From contig NZ_SRRP01000001.1 of the NCBI RefSeq assembly GCF_004785935.1, positions 682,001 to 746,000 on the forward strand: a DNA stretch of 64,000 bases. The letters are read 5' to 3'. Numbering within the stretch: the stretch's first letter is position 1; every line of letters begins with the position of its first letter. Origin of the DNA: Streptococcus rubneri. Lineage in GTDB: Bacteria; Bacillota; Bacilli; Lactobacillales; Streptococcaceae. The position numbers and the translations under genes are program-made. Of this stretch, positions 1 to 8,241 are shown piece by piece. A model generated the notes under the pieces. That model searched no databases and was not told the origin of the DNA. It saw only the letters and a program-made list of their open reading frames with translations.

Positions 1-735
1 AAAATCTTTGACAGGGTGGTATTTTTTAGATGCAAACCCAAATAACCAATAGCCTGCAGGACTGGTAGGGATATGTGCCTGATAAACTCGACTGATTGGA
101 AAGGCTTGATTAACCTTACGGTGCATGCTTCGACAAGCTGACTCATCTTCGTCAAAGAAGGGACTACCATGCTGATAAATCATGATTCCGTCCTCTTTCA
201 AGGCTCTGTAACTATTGCCGTAAAATTCCTTGGTAAAGAGCCCTTCCGTATGGCCAAATGGATCAGTCGCATCGTTAATGATAATGTCGTAATCATTTTC
301 ACAGTTTCTCAAAAACCTTAGTCCATTTTGGTAGTAAATAGTAACACGAGGATCATCTAGCCCAGCAGCAAAATCTGGAAAATATTCTCGACAAACCTCA
401 ACCAGCATCTCATCTGGTTCCACGATATCGATTTGTTCCAATTCTGGATAGAGTGTTAATACTTGGGCAACACCACCGTCACCGCCCCCAATAACCAAGA
501 CTTTCTTTGGATTGGGATGAACAGCCATAGGAACGTGGACGGTCATTTCGTTGTAGACAAAGTCATCTGCATCTGAAAACAAGACATGCCCATTTAAAAT
601 CAAAATCTTCCCAAAAGCTGGAGTATCTAATACTTCAATATCTTGCCATTCACTTTTTCCAGCGTAGAGTTGTTTGGCAGTTCTCAATGATAATTTCACA
701 TCTGGAGTATGAACTTCAGAAAACCATAAATCCAT
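1..735 (-). CDS. speE: Spermidine synthase (C-terminus outside window)
   Basis: Aminopropyltransferase that makes spermidine from putrescine and decarboxylated S-adenosylmethionine in the cytoplasm. The visible 245 residues begin MDLWFSEVHTPD and contain the family signature VLVIGGGDGG, which binds the nucleotide cofactor, and the catalytic-loop region IINDATDPFG. The ATG is the base after the TAG of the upstream decarboxylase gene, so the two are probably translationally coupled. The last 40 or so residues lie beyond the left edge of the window. Identification is by recognised family motifs. Confidence 0.95.
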   Translation of the reverse strand, partial: MDLWFSEVHTPDVKLSLRTAKQLYAGKSEWQDIEVLDTPAFGKILILNGHVLFSDADDFVYNEMTVHVPMAVHPNPKKVLVIGGGDGGVAQVLTLYPELEQIDIVEPDEMLVEVCREYFPDFAAGLDDPRVTIYYQNGLRFLRNCENDYDIIINDATDPFGHTEGLFTKEFYGNSYRALKEDGIMIYQHGSPFFDEDESACRSMHRKVNQAFPISRVYQAHIPTSPAGYWLFGFASKKYHPVKDF

Positions 736-2190
736 CTAGTTCTCCTTTCTCTTAATAACGTTGATATGATTGACCTCTGGATCTTCCGTTCCTTGGAGGG
801 AACAACCACGTTCTTTTGCGAATTGGATATAATCGACAAGACCTTGTGTAATTCGTTCACCAGGTGCTAGGATAGGAATCCCAGGAGGGTAACACATGAC
901 AAATTCCCCACAGACTTGTCCAACGGACTCGTCCAAGGTTAAGCTTCTTCTCTCTGAGTAGAAGGCTTCCTGTGGAGATAGCACCAACTCTGGTTGGATA
1001 TATTCGCCAGCGATCAAGTCCTTCCCATCTCGTGAGTATAGTCTCTTGATATCAGCTAGAGCACCAACCAAGCGTTCAATGTCTTGGATACGGTCACCAA
1101 TCGAAATGTAGGCCAAGATATTGCCAATATCACCAAACTCAATCTGAATGTCATATTCATCCCGTAAGAGATCATAAACTTCAATACCTGTTAGCCCAAT
1201 TCCCTGAGTGTAAACTGACAGCTTGGTTACATCAAAATCACAAACCGATACACCATCTACTAGCTCTTTTGAGTAGGCATAGTAGCCACCGATGGCATTG
1301 ATTTCACGACGAGCGTACTCAGATAGCTCAATGACCTTCTCAAATGACTCTTTACCACGAAGGGCCAAATTGCGGCGTGAAATATCCAAACTAGACATTA
1401 ACAAATAGGATGCTGATGTTGATTGGGTCAGGTTAATGATTTGACGCACGTACTCAGGATTCATCTGATCGCCAACTAAAAGAAGCGAACTTTGAGTCAA
1501 GCTGCCACCAGACTTATGCATAGATACGGCTGACATATCTGCTCCAGCGTCCATAGCAGATAGAGGAAGTTTATCTGTAAAGTGGAGATGAGCACCGTGT
1601 GCCTCGTCTACTAAGACTTTCATTCCTGCAGCGTGGGCCATCTCTGTTAGCCCCTTTAAGTCTGAACAAATCCCATAGTAGGTAGGATTGTTGATTAAGA
1701 TAGCCTTGGCATCCGGATGGTCCTTAATAGCTTGTGCCACACGATCATTTTCAAGCCCCAAAGCAATACCGATTTTGGGATCCACACTCATCTCGATATA
1801 GATGGGAATAGCTCCACATAAAACGAGTGCATTGATGGCTGATTTATGGACATTTCGTGGTAGGATGATTTTATCACCTGCTTTACAGGTGGAAAGAATC
1901 ATGGTTTGCACGGATGAGGTTGTTCCGCCAATCATTAAAAAGGCATGGGCAGCTCCAAAAGCCTCTGCTGCTAGCTCTTCTGCATCTCTGATAATCGAAA
2001 TAGGATGCCCAAGATTGTCCAAGGGCTTCATAGAATTGACATCAATACCAACGCATTTTTCCCCTAAAAGTTCAACTAACTCTGGATTCCCACGGCCACG
2101 CTTATGACCTGGTACATCGAAAGGAACAATCCTTTTCTTTCGTAACTTAACTAACCCCTCATAAATGGGAGCTTGGTTCTGATTTAACAT
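736..2190 (-). CDS. speA: Orn/Lys/Arg decarboxylase, fold type I PLP enzyme
   Basis: PLP-dependent decarboxylase of 484 residues, the short (Bacillus SpeA/YaaO-like) form of the Orn/Lys/Arg family. The N-terminal signature PFDVPGHKRGRGNPEL, the segment LVDEAHGAHLHF and the PLP-lysine motif SMHKSGGSLTQSS near residue 225 are all visible. It is the first gene of a polyamine operon and its stop abuts the speE start, so its likely role is to supply agmatine or a diamine for spermidine synthesis. Streptococcal homologues are also called cad (lysine decarboxylase); sequence alone does not settle the substrate. A candidate Shine-Dalgarno AAAGGAG lies 12 bases upstream of the ATG. A structured RNA lies immediately upstream. 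Confidence 0.88.
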   Translation of the reverse strand: MLNQNQAPIYEGLVKLRKKRIVPFDVPGHKRGRGNPELVELLGEKCVGIDVNSMKPLDNLGHPISIIRDAEELAAEAFGAAHAFLMIGGTTSSVQTMILSTCKAGDKIILPRNVHKSAINALVLCGAIPIYIEMSVDPKIGIALGLENDRVAQAIKDHPDAKAILINNPTYYGICSDLKGLTEMAHAAGMKVLVDEAHGAHLHFTDKLPLSAMDAGADMSAVSMHKSGGSLTQSSLLLVGDQMNPEYVRQIINLTQSTSASYLLMSSLDISRRNLALRGKESFEKVIELSEYARREINAIGGYYAYSKELVDGVSVCDFDVTKLSVYTQGIGLTGIEVYDLLRDEYDIQIEFGDIGNILAYISIGDRIQDIERLVGALADIKRLYSRDGKDLIAGEYIQPELVLSPQEAFYSERRSLTLDESVGQVCGEFVMCYPPGIPILAPGERITQGLVDYIQFAKERGCSLQGTEDPEVNHINVIKRKEN

Positions 2191-2259
2191 TATGAAGACA
2201 TACTCCTTTACTTTATTTTCTACACCTGAGCTAAAATCAGGTGTTATAGCAAACTTATG

Positions 2260-2286
2260 AAAAAAGAGCAGGTTGGCACCTGCTCT
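2260..2286 (-). terminator. Intrinsic terminator of the RNA upstream of speA
   Basis: On the minus strand AGAGCAGGT pairs with ACCTGCTCT around a four-base loop (9 bp perfect) and is followed by a run of T. It sits about 70 bases before the decarboxylase ATG. It either ends a free-standing small RNA or acts as an attenuator for the polyamine operon. Confidence 0.88.
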
Positions 2287-2590
2287 ACAATCTATTGACG
2301 TGTTTATGTTTGTTTCTTTTGAGTATGTCTGTTCCTGATGTTTCCTAACTCTCTAGTAGCAAATATTACGTACTTTATTGATCGTTTCACAAGATGACGT
2401 GTGCTTTCACCACACTAACAAATGTATACGAATTAGAACTAATGTCCTAACATCAACTTATAAAAGTAGGCTTTTAACCCTATCAATAATGTGGCTTTTC
2501 AACCACGCTTCGGCATTCAACCCTGCCTGTCCGTAGGCATTTTTTACTCGGGTTTATATTTGCTAGAAAACATCATCTCATTTTCTAAGC
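2287..2590 (-). ncRNA. Structured non-coding RNA or leader upstream of speA
   Basis: There is no credible ORF, but the minus strand is dense with pairing. A long-range perfect 10-bp helix joins TAGCAAATAT (2556-2565) to its complement (2357-2366). Inside it are small hairpins: GCCT/AGGC, GTGGTT-GAAA-AGCCAC with a GNRA loop, TAGG/CCTA and GTGTG/CACAC. A promoter lies just upstream and a strong terminator just downstream, giving a transcript of about 330 bases. This is the layout of an independent sRNA or a terminating riboswitch-like leader. I could not assign it to tmRNA, RNase P RNA, 6S or a known riboswitch. The streptococcal asd-type motif is one candidate I could not verify. Confidence 0.65.
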
Positions 2591-2596
2591 TTCATC

Positions 2597-2625
2597 AATA
2601 TATCATGTTTTCAGAGACTTGTAAA
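2597..2625 (-). promoter_or_regulatory. Sigma-A promoter for the structured RNA
   Basis: The -35 is TTTACA at 2620-2625 and the -10 is TATATT at 2597-2602, with a 17-base spacer on the minus strand. The predicted start is near 2590, just before the closing helix of the RNA. The spacing supports a genuine transcription unit. Confidence 0.7.
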
Positions 2626-2719
2626 GTATTTTCAGAACTTTTTTAAAACAATTTAATATTTAGTTCGTGTAATTTATTCAACCCAGAAATAGAAATCGTT
2701 TTAAATTTAAATCAAAAAC

Positions 2720-2752
2720 AAAAAAAAAGGAACTAAATAAATTAATTCCTTT
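2720..2752 (-). terminator. Intrinsic terminator after the membrane-protein gene
   Basis: AAAGGAA and TTCCTTT (7 bp) flank an AT-rich loop, followed on the minus strand by a run of nine T. It lies about 40 bases after the stop of the gene at 2791-3807. Confidence 0.7.
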
Positions 2753-2790
2753 AGATAGGCATAAGCAAATTCAACTATTCAAAATCGTAT

Positions 2791-3807
2791 TTACTCATCA
2801 CGCGCTACTTTGGCAGCTAGTTTAAAATCAGTCATCAAATAATTTTCATCTAGATGGATAAGACTATAATACTCATTCCAAAATAGAGAGTCACTGTTAC
2901 TTGACCACTGTAATCCATACCATAATTGAGTGACATCACTTGTATTTGATGGTGGGATTGACCATAGATGCTTTTTGAAAGTTTCTTGAACACGTGGAAC
3001 ATCAAGTCGACTAGTCAAGTCGAGTTCATCCAATTTCAAAGTGATAGAATGTTTCTTAGCTGCTTCAATGCTATCCTTGTTAAATCGAACCTGAATAACC
3101 TTAGAATCTTCTAGAACCACGTTCTTATCTTCTGCCCCGTAAAAGGAAATACTCCCAAGAACTATGCCATCTTTTGCAAAGAGATAGGGAGCGTAGGGAA
3201 CAGCATTGCTATCAAGTCTGAAGCCTTTTTCGATAGTGACTGATTTATCTCCTGAATACTTTTTGAAACTGCCATCTGTCAGGAGTTCTTCGTAGTCGCT
3301 ACCACCATCACCTTGTCTTACATAGATATCAAATCCAGCTTCCATCAGATCACTTGCTTTGGTTTCTGCTAACGTGATTTTACTTTCATTAATTTGCAAA
3401 ATTGGTGCTTGAGGTGGCAAACCAATCGTGAGATGAAATATGACTCCTACTAGAAAGACCATCAAGGTTATAAGGAGGGCAAGTAATGACTTTCCAGTCC
3501 TTTTTCTTGCATTGAAAAGGGCCATTAGAGCAGGTAGGAGGATCATTTTAGCTAAAATAGAATTCCCCACACCGCCTCTATTTAAGGTCTGAAAAGCAAA
3601 GATCCCTGCGATTGCAATCAGGGACAGGTAGACCAAAATCTCGCCTAGACCCAGTTTTTCTGTTCGAGTTTGTTGGTTTACAGGGGATTCGTACAATGAC
3701 TGTCCATTCTCTTTCCTCCTTTTTAGAAAGAGATAAAAGCCCAGACCGAGTAGCAGATTAAAAATTGCAAAAGCAATTAAAGTACCTATAATCACCGTTC
3801 TACCCAT
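2791..3807 (-). CDS. Membrane protein of unknown function, paralogue of 8242-9261
   Basis: A 338-residue protein with an N-terminal hydrophobic helix, at least three more membrane segments up to about residue 130, and a C-terminal domain of about 200 residues. No signal peptidase site is evident. The soluble domain begins with INESKITLAETKASDLMEAGF, which matches in position and sequence the IQDTTVIIGETKASELLDQGY region of the protein at 8242-9261, so the two are diverged paralogues flanking the small-gene cluster. Its start overlaps the end of the upstream gene by 8 bases, implying an operon. I recognise no family function; an envelope-linked or immunity-related role is only a guess from context. 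Confidence 0.7.
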   Translation of the reverse strand: MGRTVIIGTLIAFAIFNLLLGLGFYLFLKRRKENGQSLYESPVNQQTRTEKLGLGEILVYLSLIAIAGIFAFQTLNRGGVGNSILAKMILLPALMALFNARKRTGKSLLALLITLMVFLVGVIFHLTIGLPPQAPILQINESKITLAETKASDLMEAGFDIYVRQGDGGSDYEELLTDGSFKKYSGDKSVTIEKGFRLDSNAVPYAPYLFAKDGIVLGSISFYGAEDKNVVLEDSKVIQVRFNKDSIEAAKKHSITLKLDELDLTSRLDVPRVQETFKKHLWSIPPSNTSDVTQLWYGLQWSSNSDSLFWNEYYSLIHLDENYLMTDFKLAAKVARDE

Positions 3808-4267
3808 GGCTCTCTACTCCTTTATGTTCTCTCTCAAATCTTATCTTTCTCTTTAATGTCCAATTCCCAATCAATAAAACCATTAAGAAGAAGGGGCCTC
3901 CTTCTATCAGTACAATCGGTAAAGCCAGTATAGCAATCATCAAAAAACTAGCTTGCTTTTGATGCCAACTACCGCCCCATTCTCCGTTTATCAGTCCCCC
4001 AAAATAGTCGATGTAGTTAGTAAACCAAGTCAATAAGGGATTTTGAAAATCATTGCGCCTTAGGTAAATGAACATAGCAGAATATAGCAAAACATAAAGA
4101 ATTCCAAGGACTAGAATAATCTTTTGACTAGTTCGAGTAGCCTCTAGAACGATTTTTTCTCTCTTCTCTGGTTTTATTTCCTTGAGACTTGGATTCTTAC
4201 AAGAGAGTTTTTCAAATCTATAGGCCAGAAATCAGTAGAGATAATACTTTTTTATATCACGCTTCAT
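3800..4267 (-). pseudogene. Small membrane protein gene with in-frame stop
   Basis: From an ATG at 4267, preceded by a TTGGGGA ribosome-binding site, the frame reads MKRDIKKYYLY, meets TGA at 4232-4234, then continues FLAYRFEKLSCKNPSLKEI and runs open to 3800 with two hydrophobic segments (QKIILVLGILYVLLYSAMF and a second near the C-terminus). The uninterrupted remainder gives at most about 96 residues from a later ATG (4090) with no clear binding site. The simplest reading is a 155-codon gene inactivated by one nonsense change. It is co-directional and overlapping with the membrane-protein gene that follows. A sequencing error is the alternative. Confidence 0.6.
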
Positions 4268-4310
4268 AAAATCCCCAATCTAAGAAGGACATTGAATTAT
4301 AAATCATGGT

Positions 4311-5105
4311 CTAAACATCTAATTTCAAGGAATTGCCTTCCAAATAAACTGCTTTTGACTCAGTGATTTTGATTTTTTGATCTTCTGAAAAGCCAATGGT
4401 TTCACCGTCCTTTAAGGTGACATCACTGCCTAAAACATACTGAAGAATAGACAAGAGGAGATAATATAAGTCATCGCTATTCATAGGAGACTCGATAATT
4501 TCAATCTCAATTTTTCCAAACTCTTTCAAACCATAAGTGTAAATACTAGTTTTATCTCCCTGGTTGATAATTCCCATATAAATCCAGAGTTGAAGGGGAA
4601 GCATTTCTTCTTTCAAAAGGTCAGCCAGGTCTAGATAAAGATCTTTGGGTAAGAGCAAGGTGGTAGAACCCTGATAAATACCAATAGCTGATTGACTAGT
4701 TTTTAGGATAGAGGCATTGACTTTAGTTAATAGGGAATAAGTTTCTACTGGCGAAAGATTGTCAGACAAAATAGAAACAATGGCGTGTTGTGTGTGCTCC
4801 TGTGTTTCCTTCTCAACATCCTGCCAGAGGTAAGAATAGGCATACAATTCTTCAAATTCTTGACTTGGGATAGGTAAATCCATTAAAGCCAGCGCAACGA
4901 GAGCACCATCAATCACAAAGGTTGCACTAGAATCATCCCCAGAAACTTCAGAAATTTCAAGCCCCCAGTGAGTTTTCAATTCCTGAACGACCTGATCTAA
5001 AGAATAGGCCTGCTTGTCTTTGAAGAGGGTCATGGACAAGATCAGTTGTTTTTTCTTCTCTGACTTTTCTTTCTTACTAGTAAATAGATTTTTTAAAAAA
5101 TTCAT
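4311..5105 (-). CDS. DUF4261-like cytoplasmic protein
   Basis: A soluble 264-residue protein with a basic N-terminal tail (MNFLKNLFTSKKEKSEKKKQ). The body resembles DUF4261 proteins in its early SATFVIDGALVALALMDLPIP segment, where family members carry a small hydrophobic strand followed by PIP. It has no signal peptide or membrane helix. It opens the cluster of small minus-strand genes in which CbrC- and DUF1877-type proteins also occur. These families are often seen beside polymorphic toxins, so an immunity-like role is plausible but unproven. The family call is from memory of the pattern. Confidence 0.6.
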   Translation of the reverse strand: MNFLKNLFTSKKEKSEKKKQLILSMTLFKDKQAYSLDQVVQELKTHWGLEISEVSGDDSSATFVIDGALVALALMDLPIPSQEFEELYAYSYLWQDVEKETQEHTQHAIVSILSDNLSPVETYSLLTKVNASILKTSQSAIGIYQGSTTLLLPKDLYLDLADLLKEEMLPLQLWIYMGIINQGDKTSIYTYGLKEFGKIEIEIIESPMNSDDLYYLLLSILQYVLGSDVTLKDGETIGFSEDQKIKITESKAVYLEGNSLKLDV

Positions 5106-5153
5106 AGGACTTCTCCTTTATTTCATATCAGTTAGGAAGCAAAGCTATCTTGG

Positions 5154-5651
5154 TCAAAGTGAGTCGAGATGCCAAGTTTCCTCATCCTCAAAACCGTAGA
5201 ATTTCTCATCAAGTAGCCAATTTCCATCCACCAATCTAAGTACAAACTGATGCTTCATTTCTAAAGCTTCTTGATAATGGGTGATGACTCTTGCTTCTTC
5301 AGCTTTTGTCATGATAAAATCTACAGAAAAATCATTCCTTTGAACATAGTTATACTCACTTGGGGAGCCATAAGAATTTCGAACTCCTCCTTCCAAGCAT
5401 TTTTGAGTCACTCGTCCAGTTATAAGTTGTATTTGTCTATGAAAATAGTCATCCATAAGATCATTCCACAAAGGGTGAAGCTGATTAGATGGGATGCCAA
5501 GGGCTTCTTTTTCCTTATCCAGTGCTCTGTTATGCTCAAAAATTTCCTCTTCTAACAAGGTTAAACTTTTGAGTAAATCAAGCAATGGTGTGATGATTAT
5601 TTCTGCTACAGTTTGATATTTTTCAGGGGTATTTTTATAGTTCACTTTCAT
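5154..5651 (-). CDS. NTF2-like immunity-type protein
   Basis: A small soluble protein of about 165 residues. The start at 5651 is chosen because AAGAGG lies 6 bases upstream; a start at 5669 would overlap the previous gene and has a poorer site. The C-terminal half (DFSVDFIMTKAEEARVITHY ... HQFVLRLVDGNWLLDEKFYG) has the alternating strands and terminal 'W-x-(I/L)-D' strand typical of NTF2-fold immunity proteins. The first half is helical. It follows the neighbouring gene with a few bases of overlap, so the two are co-translated. The specific toxin partner is unknown. Confidence 0.55.
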   Translation of the reverse strand: MKVNYKNTPEKYQTVAEIIITPLLDLLKSLTLLEEEIFEHNRALDKEKEALGIPSNQLHPLWNDLMDDYFHRQIQLITGRVTQKCLEGGVRNSYGSPSEYNYVQRNDFSVDFIMTKAEEARVITHYQEALEMKHQFVLRLVDGNWLLDEKFYGFEDEETWHLDSL

Positions 5652-5661
5652 AATAAGCCTC

Positions 5662-6216
5662 TTAATCATCCTGGATTAATTGCTTTACTTCTATGTCTGA
5701 AAGTTGTCCATCCATGTAGAGTTTCCTAAGTAAATCTTTATCTACGGTAATTTCATAATAGTCAGTCACAAACTCATGAAATCTCTCAAAGCTATCAAAA
5801 AGGTAAGAGAGCAACCATTCTCCGCCATCCTGATTTTGGTAAGTCTGTTGATGCGCGTGACCATCATACCAGATAAAGAAGGTTGTTTCATCTTTTTGGT
5901 CTTCTGAATAAAGTGAGACATACTTTTCATCCAGTCCTTTATAAAAACTATCGATGATATCTTGATTCCACTCGTCAGCAGCAAACTGGCTTAAACTACT
6001 TTCATGATCAAAGCCTTTTATAAGGATCATTTTATCAGTCAAAATCACATCTAAAGAATCACCAGAGCCATTGTCAATAAGATATCGGAGTCCATAGTCT
6101 TCCTCAGTCTTAATCACGAGTCTAAGCCAATCCTCACTCGGATCTGTTAGATACTCATCAATGACCAGCAAGGCATCTAAGAGAGTCTTTATCTTGTCCC
6201 AATCAATCTTTCTCAT
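5662..6216 (-). CDS. Hypothetical acidic protein of the immunity-like cluster
   Basis: A 184-residue, strongly acidic, soluble protein without signal peptide or membrane segment. It contains a central block rich in aromatic residues (FFIWYDGHAHQQTY) and ends in an acidic helix (SDIEVKQLIQDD). The stop overlaps or nearly abuts the next gene. I do not recognise a named family. Size, charge and position among CbrC, DUF1877 and NTF2-like proteins resemble single-domain immunity proteins, which are commonly acidic and intracellular. Confidence 0.6.
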   Translation of the reverse strand: MRKIDWDKIKTLLDALLVIDEYLTDPSEDWLRLVIKTEEDYGLRYLIDNGSGDSLDVILTDKMILIKGFDHESSLSQFAADEWNQDIIDSFYKGLDEKYVSLYSEDQKDETTFFIWYDGHAHQQTYQNQDGGEWLLSYLFDSFERFHEFVTDYYEITVDKDLLRKLYMDGQLSDIEVKQLIQDD

Positions 6217-6233
6217 CTCTAAAAACCTCCATC

Positions 6234-6716
6234 TTATTCTTGCAATTTATCAAGATCACAAGCCCTATAACGAGCTGTTAGATAGCCTGAAAAGCTAATC
6301 TGAGGGATATTCCACTCATTAGGTAAATAAATCGAACAATCTATCTGATCACCTAGAGGGGAACTTGCTGAGAAGACATATCTTCCCAAATCCTCATTAT
6401 TAGGATTTCTTTCAACTTGACCCAATCTGCTAGTATTGAACCAGTCTTTAAACAGTAACCAGATTTGCTCGGCATCTTCGTTTAATAGGGAGACTTTCAA
6501 GTTGTAGCTAATTCCGACCCTACATCTTTTTTTGAATCCTGACTCATCAGCCTTACAAACTTTTATCGATCCCTTGTCATACTGCCAGTTATCACTATCT
6601 AATAGGGGAAATTGAACAGATAGATTGTCTTTAAATCCCTGCATAGTATCAAATAAATCTTTGGAGGCGGCTTCGAATAATTCTAGTTCTTCCATAGTCT
6701 TCTCTTTAATTTTCAT
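6234..6716 (-). CDS. Hypothetical protein, LppA-like fold possible
   Basis: A 160-residue soluble protein with a helical N-terminus and a beta-rich remainder: SGFKKRCRVGISYNLKVS, then LGRYVFSASSPLGDQIDCSI, ending ISFSGYLTARYRACDLDKLQE. The pattern resembles LppA-type domains found in mycobacterial lipoproteins, but there is no lipobox or signal peptide here, so the protein is cytoplasmic. It lies 18 bases from both neighbours in the same direction, consistent with an operon. No catalytic motif is visible; the family suggestion is weak. Confidence 0.55.
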   Translation of the reverse strand: MKIKEKTMEELELFEAASKDLFDTMQGFKDNLSVQFPLLDSDNWQYDKGSIKVCKADESGFKKRCRVGISYNLKVSLLNEDAEQIWLLFKDWFNTSRLGQVERNPNNEDLGRYVFSASSPLGDQIDCSIYLPNEWNIPQISFSGYLTARYRACDLDKLQE

Positions 6717-6734
6717 AGCTAATCACATTTCGAT

Positions 6735-7586
6735 TTAATCTGCATCGACCCAGATCTGGTATTTTTGACAATGGAGACATCTAAACAAATAACCACAGAT
6801 AGGCCCGTCTTTGACCAAGTAGTCCTCTATCTCTTGATATTCTTCACGCGCTTCATAGTCTGCCAAGACTTGCTCAGCGATTCCCATATCCTTCAATTCT
6901 CGAGTTCCAACTGTACCCAAGTAAGCACAATAATCTTGGCAACAAGAAAGCCAATATTCTCCCTGCCAACTAGAGTAGCCTGGGGTCTGACAAAAAAGCA
7001 GCTGATTCTTTTCTGGATCCAATTCACCCTGCCACTCGGCATCTTGGATAAATTCTGCATCGAATTTCTGAGCTGCTTGACCGTTTGCAATGCACATTGG
7101 GCAAAGGTATTCTATATCCTCGATACAATAAGGGATCAAGGCATAATAAACATTGCTTTCTTTCCCACAAGATGTACAAAGCTTGGCTTCTCCTTCAACA
7201 AATGAACCTGTAGCTAAGGGATCTGGATGATAGAGAAAATGAGGCAAGTTTTTTAACAAGTCCTGTCTTTGCTTCTTCTCTTCTTTTCTTAGAGGACGAG
7301 GAAGGGCAAAACGATCACCATGACTCTGACTCATTTCTTGTAAACGGCTCAGTTTCTTTAATTGTTTTCGGTCTGGTTTATCTAAGATTTCGGTAAATAA
7401 GCTATAGGCACTAGTGTAGAGACCCAATTGGTCATAGAGGTCAACTAAGACTTTTTTAGCTTCTAAATCCTCAGACTTAGCTAATTCATCAGCTAAATCA
7501 TAGAGTGCCGCAACACTGGAAGAATTTCCATCTTGTTCCATGTATTGATTTTTTAAAGTAATATACTTTTCTAGAAATGGATTCAT
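6735..7586 (-). CDS. CbrC (UPF0167) family protein with N-terminal helical extension
   Basis: A 283-residue protein. About 100 N-terminal residues are helical (MNPFLEKYITLKNQYMEQ ... KQLKKLSRLQEMSQSHGDR). Residues 115-283 match CbrC: CTSCGKESNVYYALIPYC, then YLCPMCIANGQAAQKFDAEF, and the terminal IDYLVKDGP-like and CGYLFRCLHCQKYQIW segments, with paired cysteines suited to zinc. E. coli CbrC is linked to colicin E2 tolerance, and Firmicute members often accompany toxin-immunity loci. The ATG has an upstream AGAAAGG site. The extension is longer than in the E. coli family and may be a separate helical-repeat module. Confidence 0.8.
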   Translation of the reverse strand: MNPFLEKYITLKNQYMEQDGNSSSVAALYDLADELAKSEDLEAKKVLVDLYDQLGLYTSAYSLFTEILDKPDRKQLKKLSRLQEMSQSHGDRFALPRPLRKEEKKQRQDLLKNLPHFLYHPDPLATGSFVEGEAKLCTSCGKESNVYYALIPYCIEDIEYLCPMCIANGQAAQKFDAEFIQDAEWQGELDPEKNQLLFCQTPGYSSWQGEYWLSCCQDYCAYLGTVGTRELKDMGIAEQVLADYEAREEYQEIEDYLVKDGPICGYLFRCLHCQKYQIWVDAD

Positions 7587-7617
7587 GGGACTACCTTTCT
7601 AATGGAATATAAAAACC

Positions 7618-8124
7618 TTAACAAATGGTCACTAAGACATTCCCCTTGTGGTTTAAGATTTCCTTGTAAAAGTCTTTCATTTTGACAAAGCAGGTTAAAA
7701 TATCATCCTTGATTTCTTCCTCTTCCTCAAGATAATCCCAAATATCAGGATACAAGTCGGCTTTCTTGCATGCTTCCATACTAAAGTCTTTCAAAGCCTT
7801 GTCCATATCAAATTCTTCTAAAGCTTGACTGATAGCCGAAATTCTCGATTTTTCAGTATAGGCGATATATTCAGATACATCCTCTAGAGGAGTCACCCCT
7901 AAAACAGCTTCTCTCAAGGGATTGTCATCCAAAAATTCTGAACTACTAAATCCTGTCATGACAAAGAGAAGAGCATCCCACATTTTGTCAATATCTATTA
8001 AGATATCATGAGTATCAGCGGAATCCTCAGCAAAATCTAACAAGTCATCTTCTTGGTTAGAAAGACATTTTATTTGTTCTAATTCATTGTCTGGTAAATA
8101 TTGATAATTGGCAATCATTCCCAT
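7618..8124 (-). CDS. DUF1877 (YfbM-like) family protein
   Basis: A 168-residue acidic cytoplasmic protein with the characteristic DUF1877 layout: the start MGMIANYQYLPDNELEQI, then LLDIDK-type spacing before WDALLFVMTG, then LREAVLGVTPL, a helical middle and a C-terminal strand/helix pair. The function of the family is unknown; YfbM is the E. coli representative. It is first in the leftward run of small genes and shares the 8125-8241 intergenic region with a divergently transcribed membrane protein. DUF1877 genes recur in polymorphic-toxin immunity arrays, which agrees with this context. Confidence 0.8.
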   Translation of the reverse strand: MGMIANYQYLPDNELEQIKCLSNQEDDLLDFAEDSADTHDILIDIDKMWDALLFVMTGFSSSEFLDDNPLREAVLGVTPLEDVSEYIAYTEKSRISAISQALEEFDMDKALKDFSMEACKKADLYPDIWDYLEEEEEIKDDILTCFVKMKDFYKEILNHKGNVLVTIC

Positions 8125-8241
8125 GATTTTTCTCCTTTGAATCTTGTAGGATAATACTGATGTTTTTAGCTCTATTTTATAGAAAATGCTATAATGGAGC
8201 TAAGAAATTGTTTTATTGAATGTTAAATAGAGGGAATAGTC

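Noticed and set aside
2260-2590. tmRNA, RNase P RNA or 6S RNA
   Set aside because: No tRNA-like ends, tag reading frame or conserved RNase P blocks were seen, and I could not confirm a 6S-type bulged rod; left as an unassigned structured RNA.
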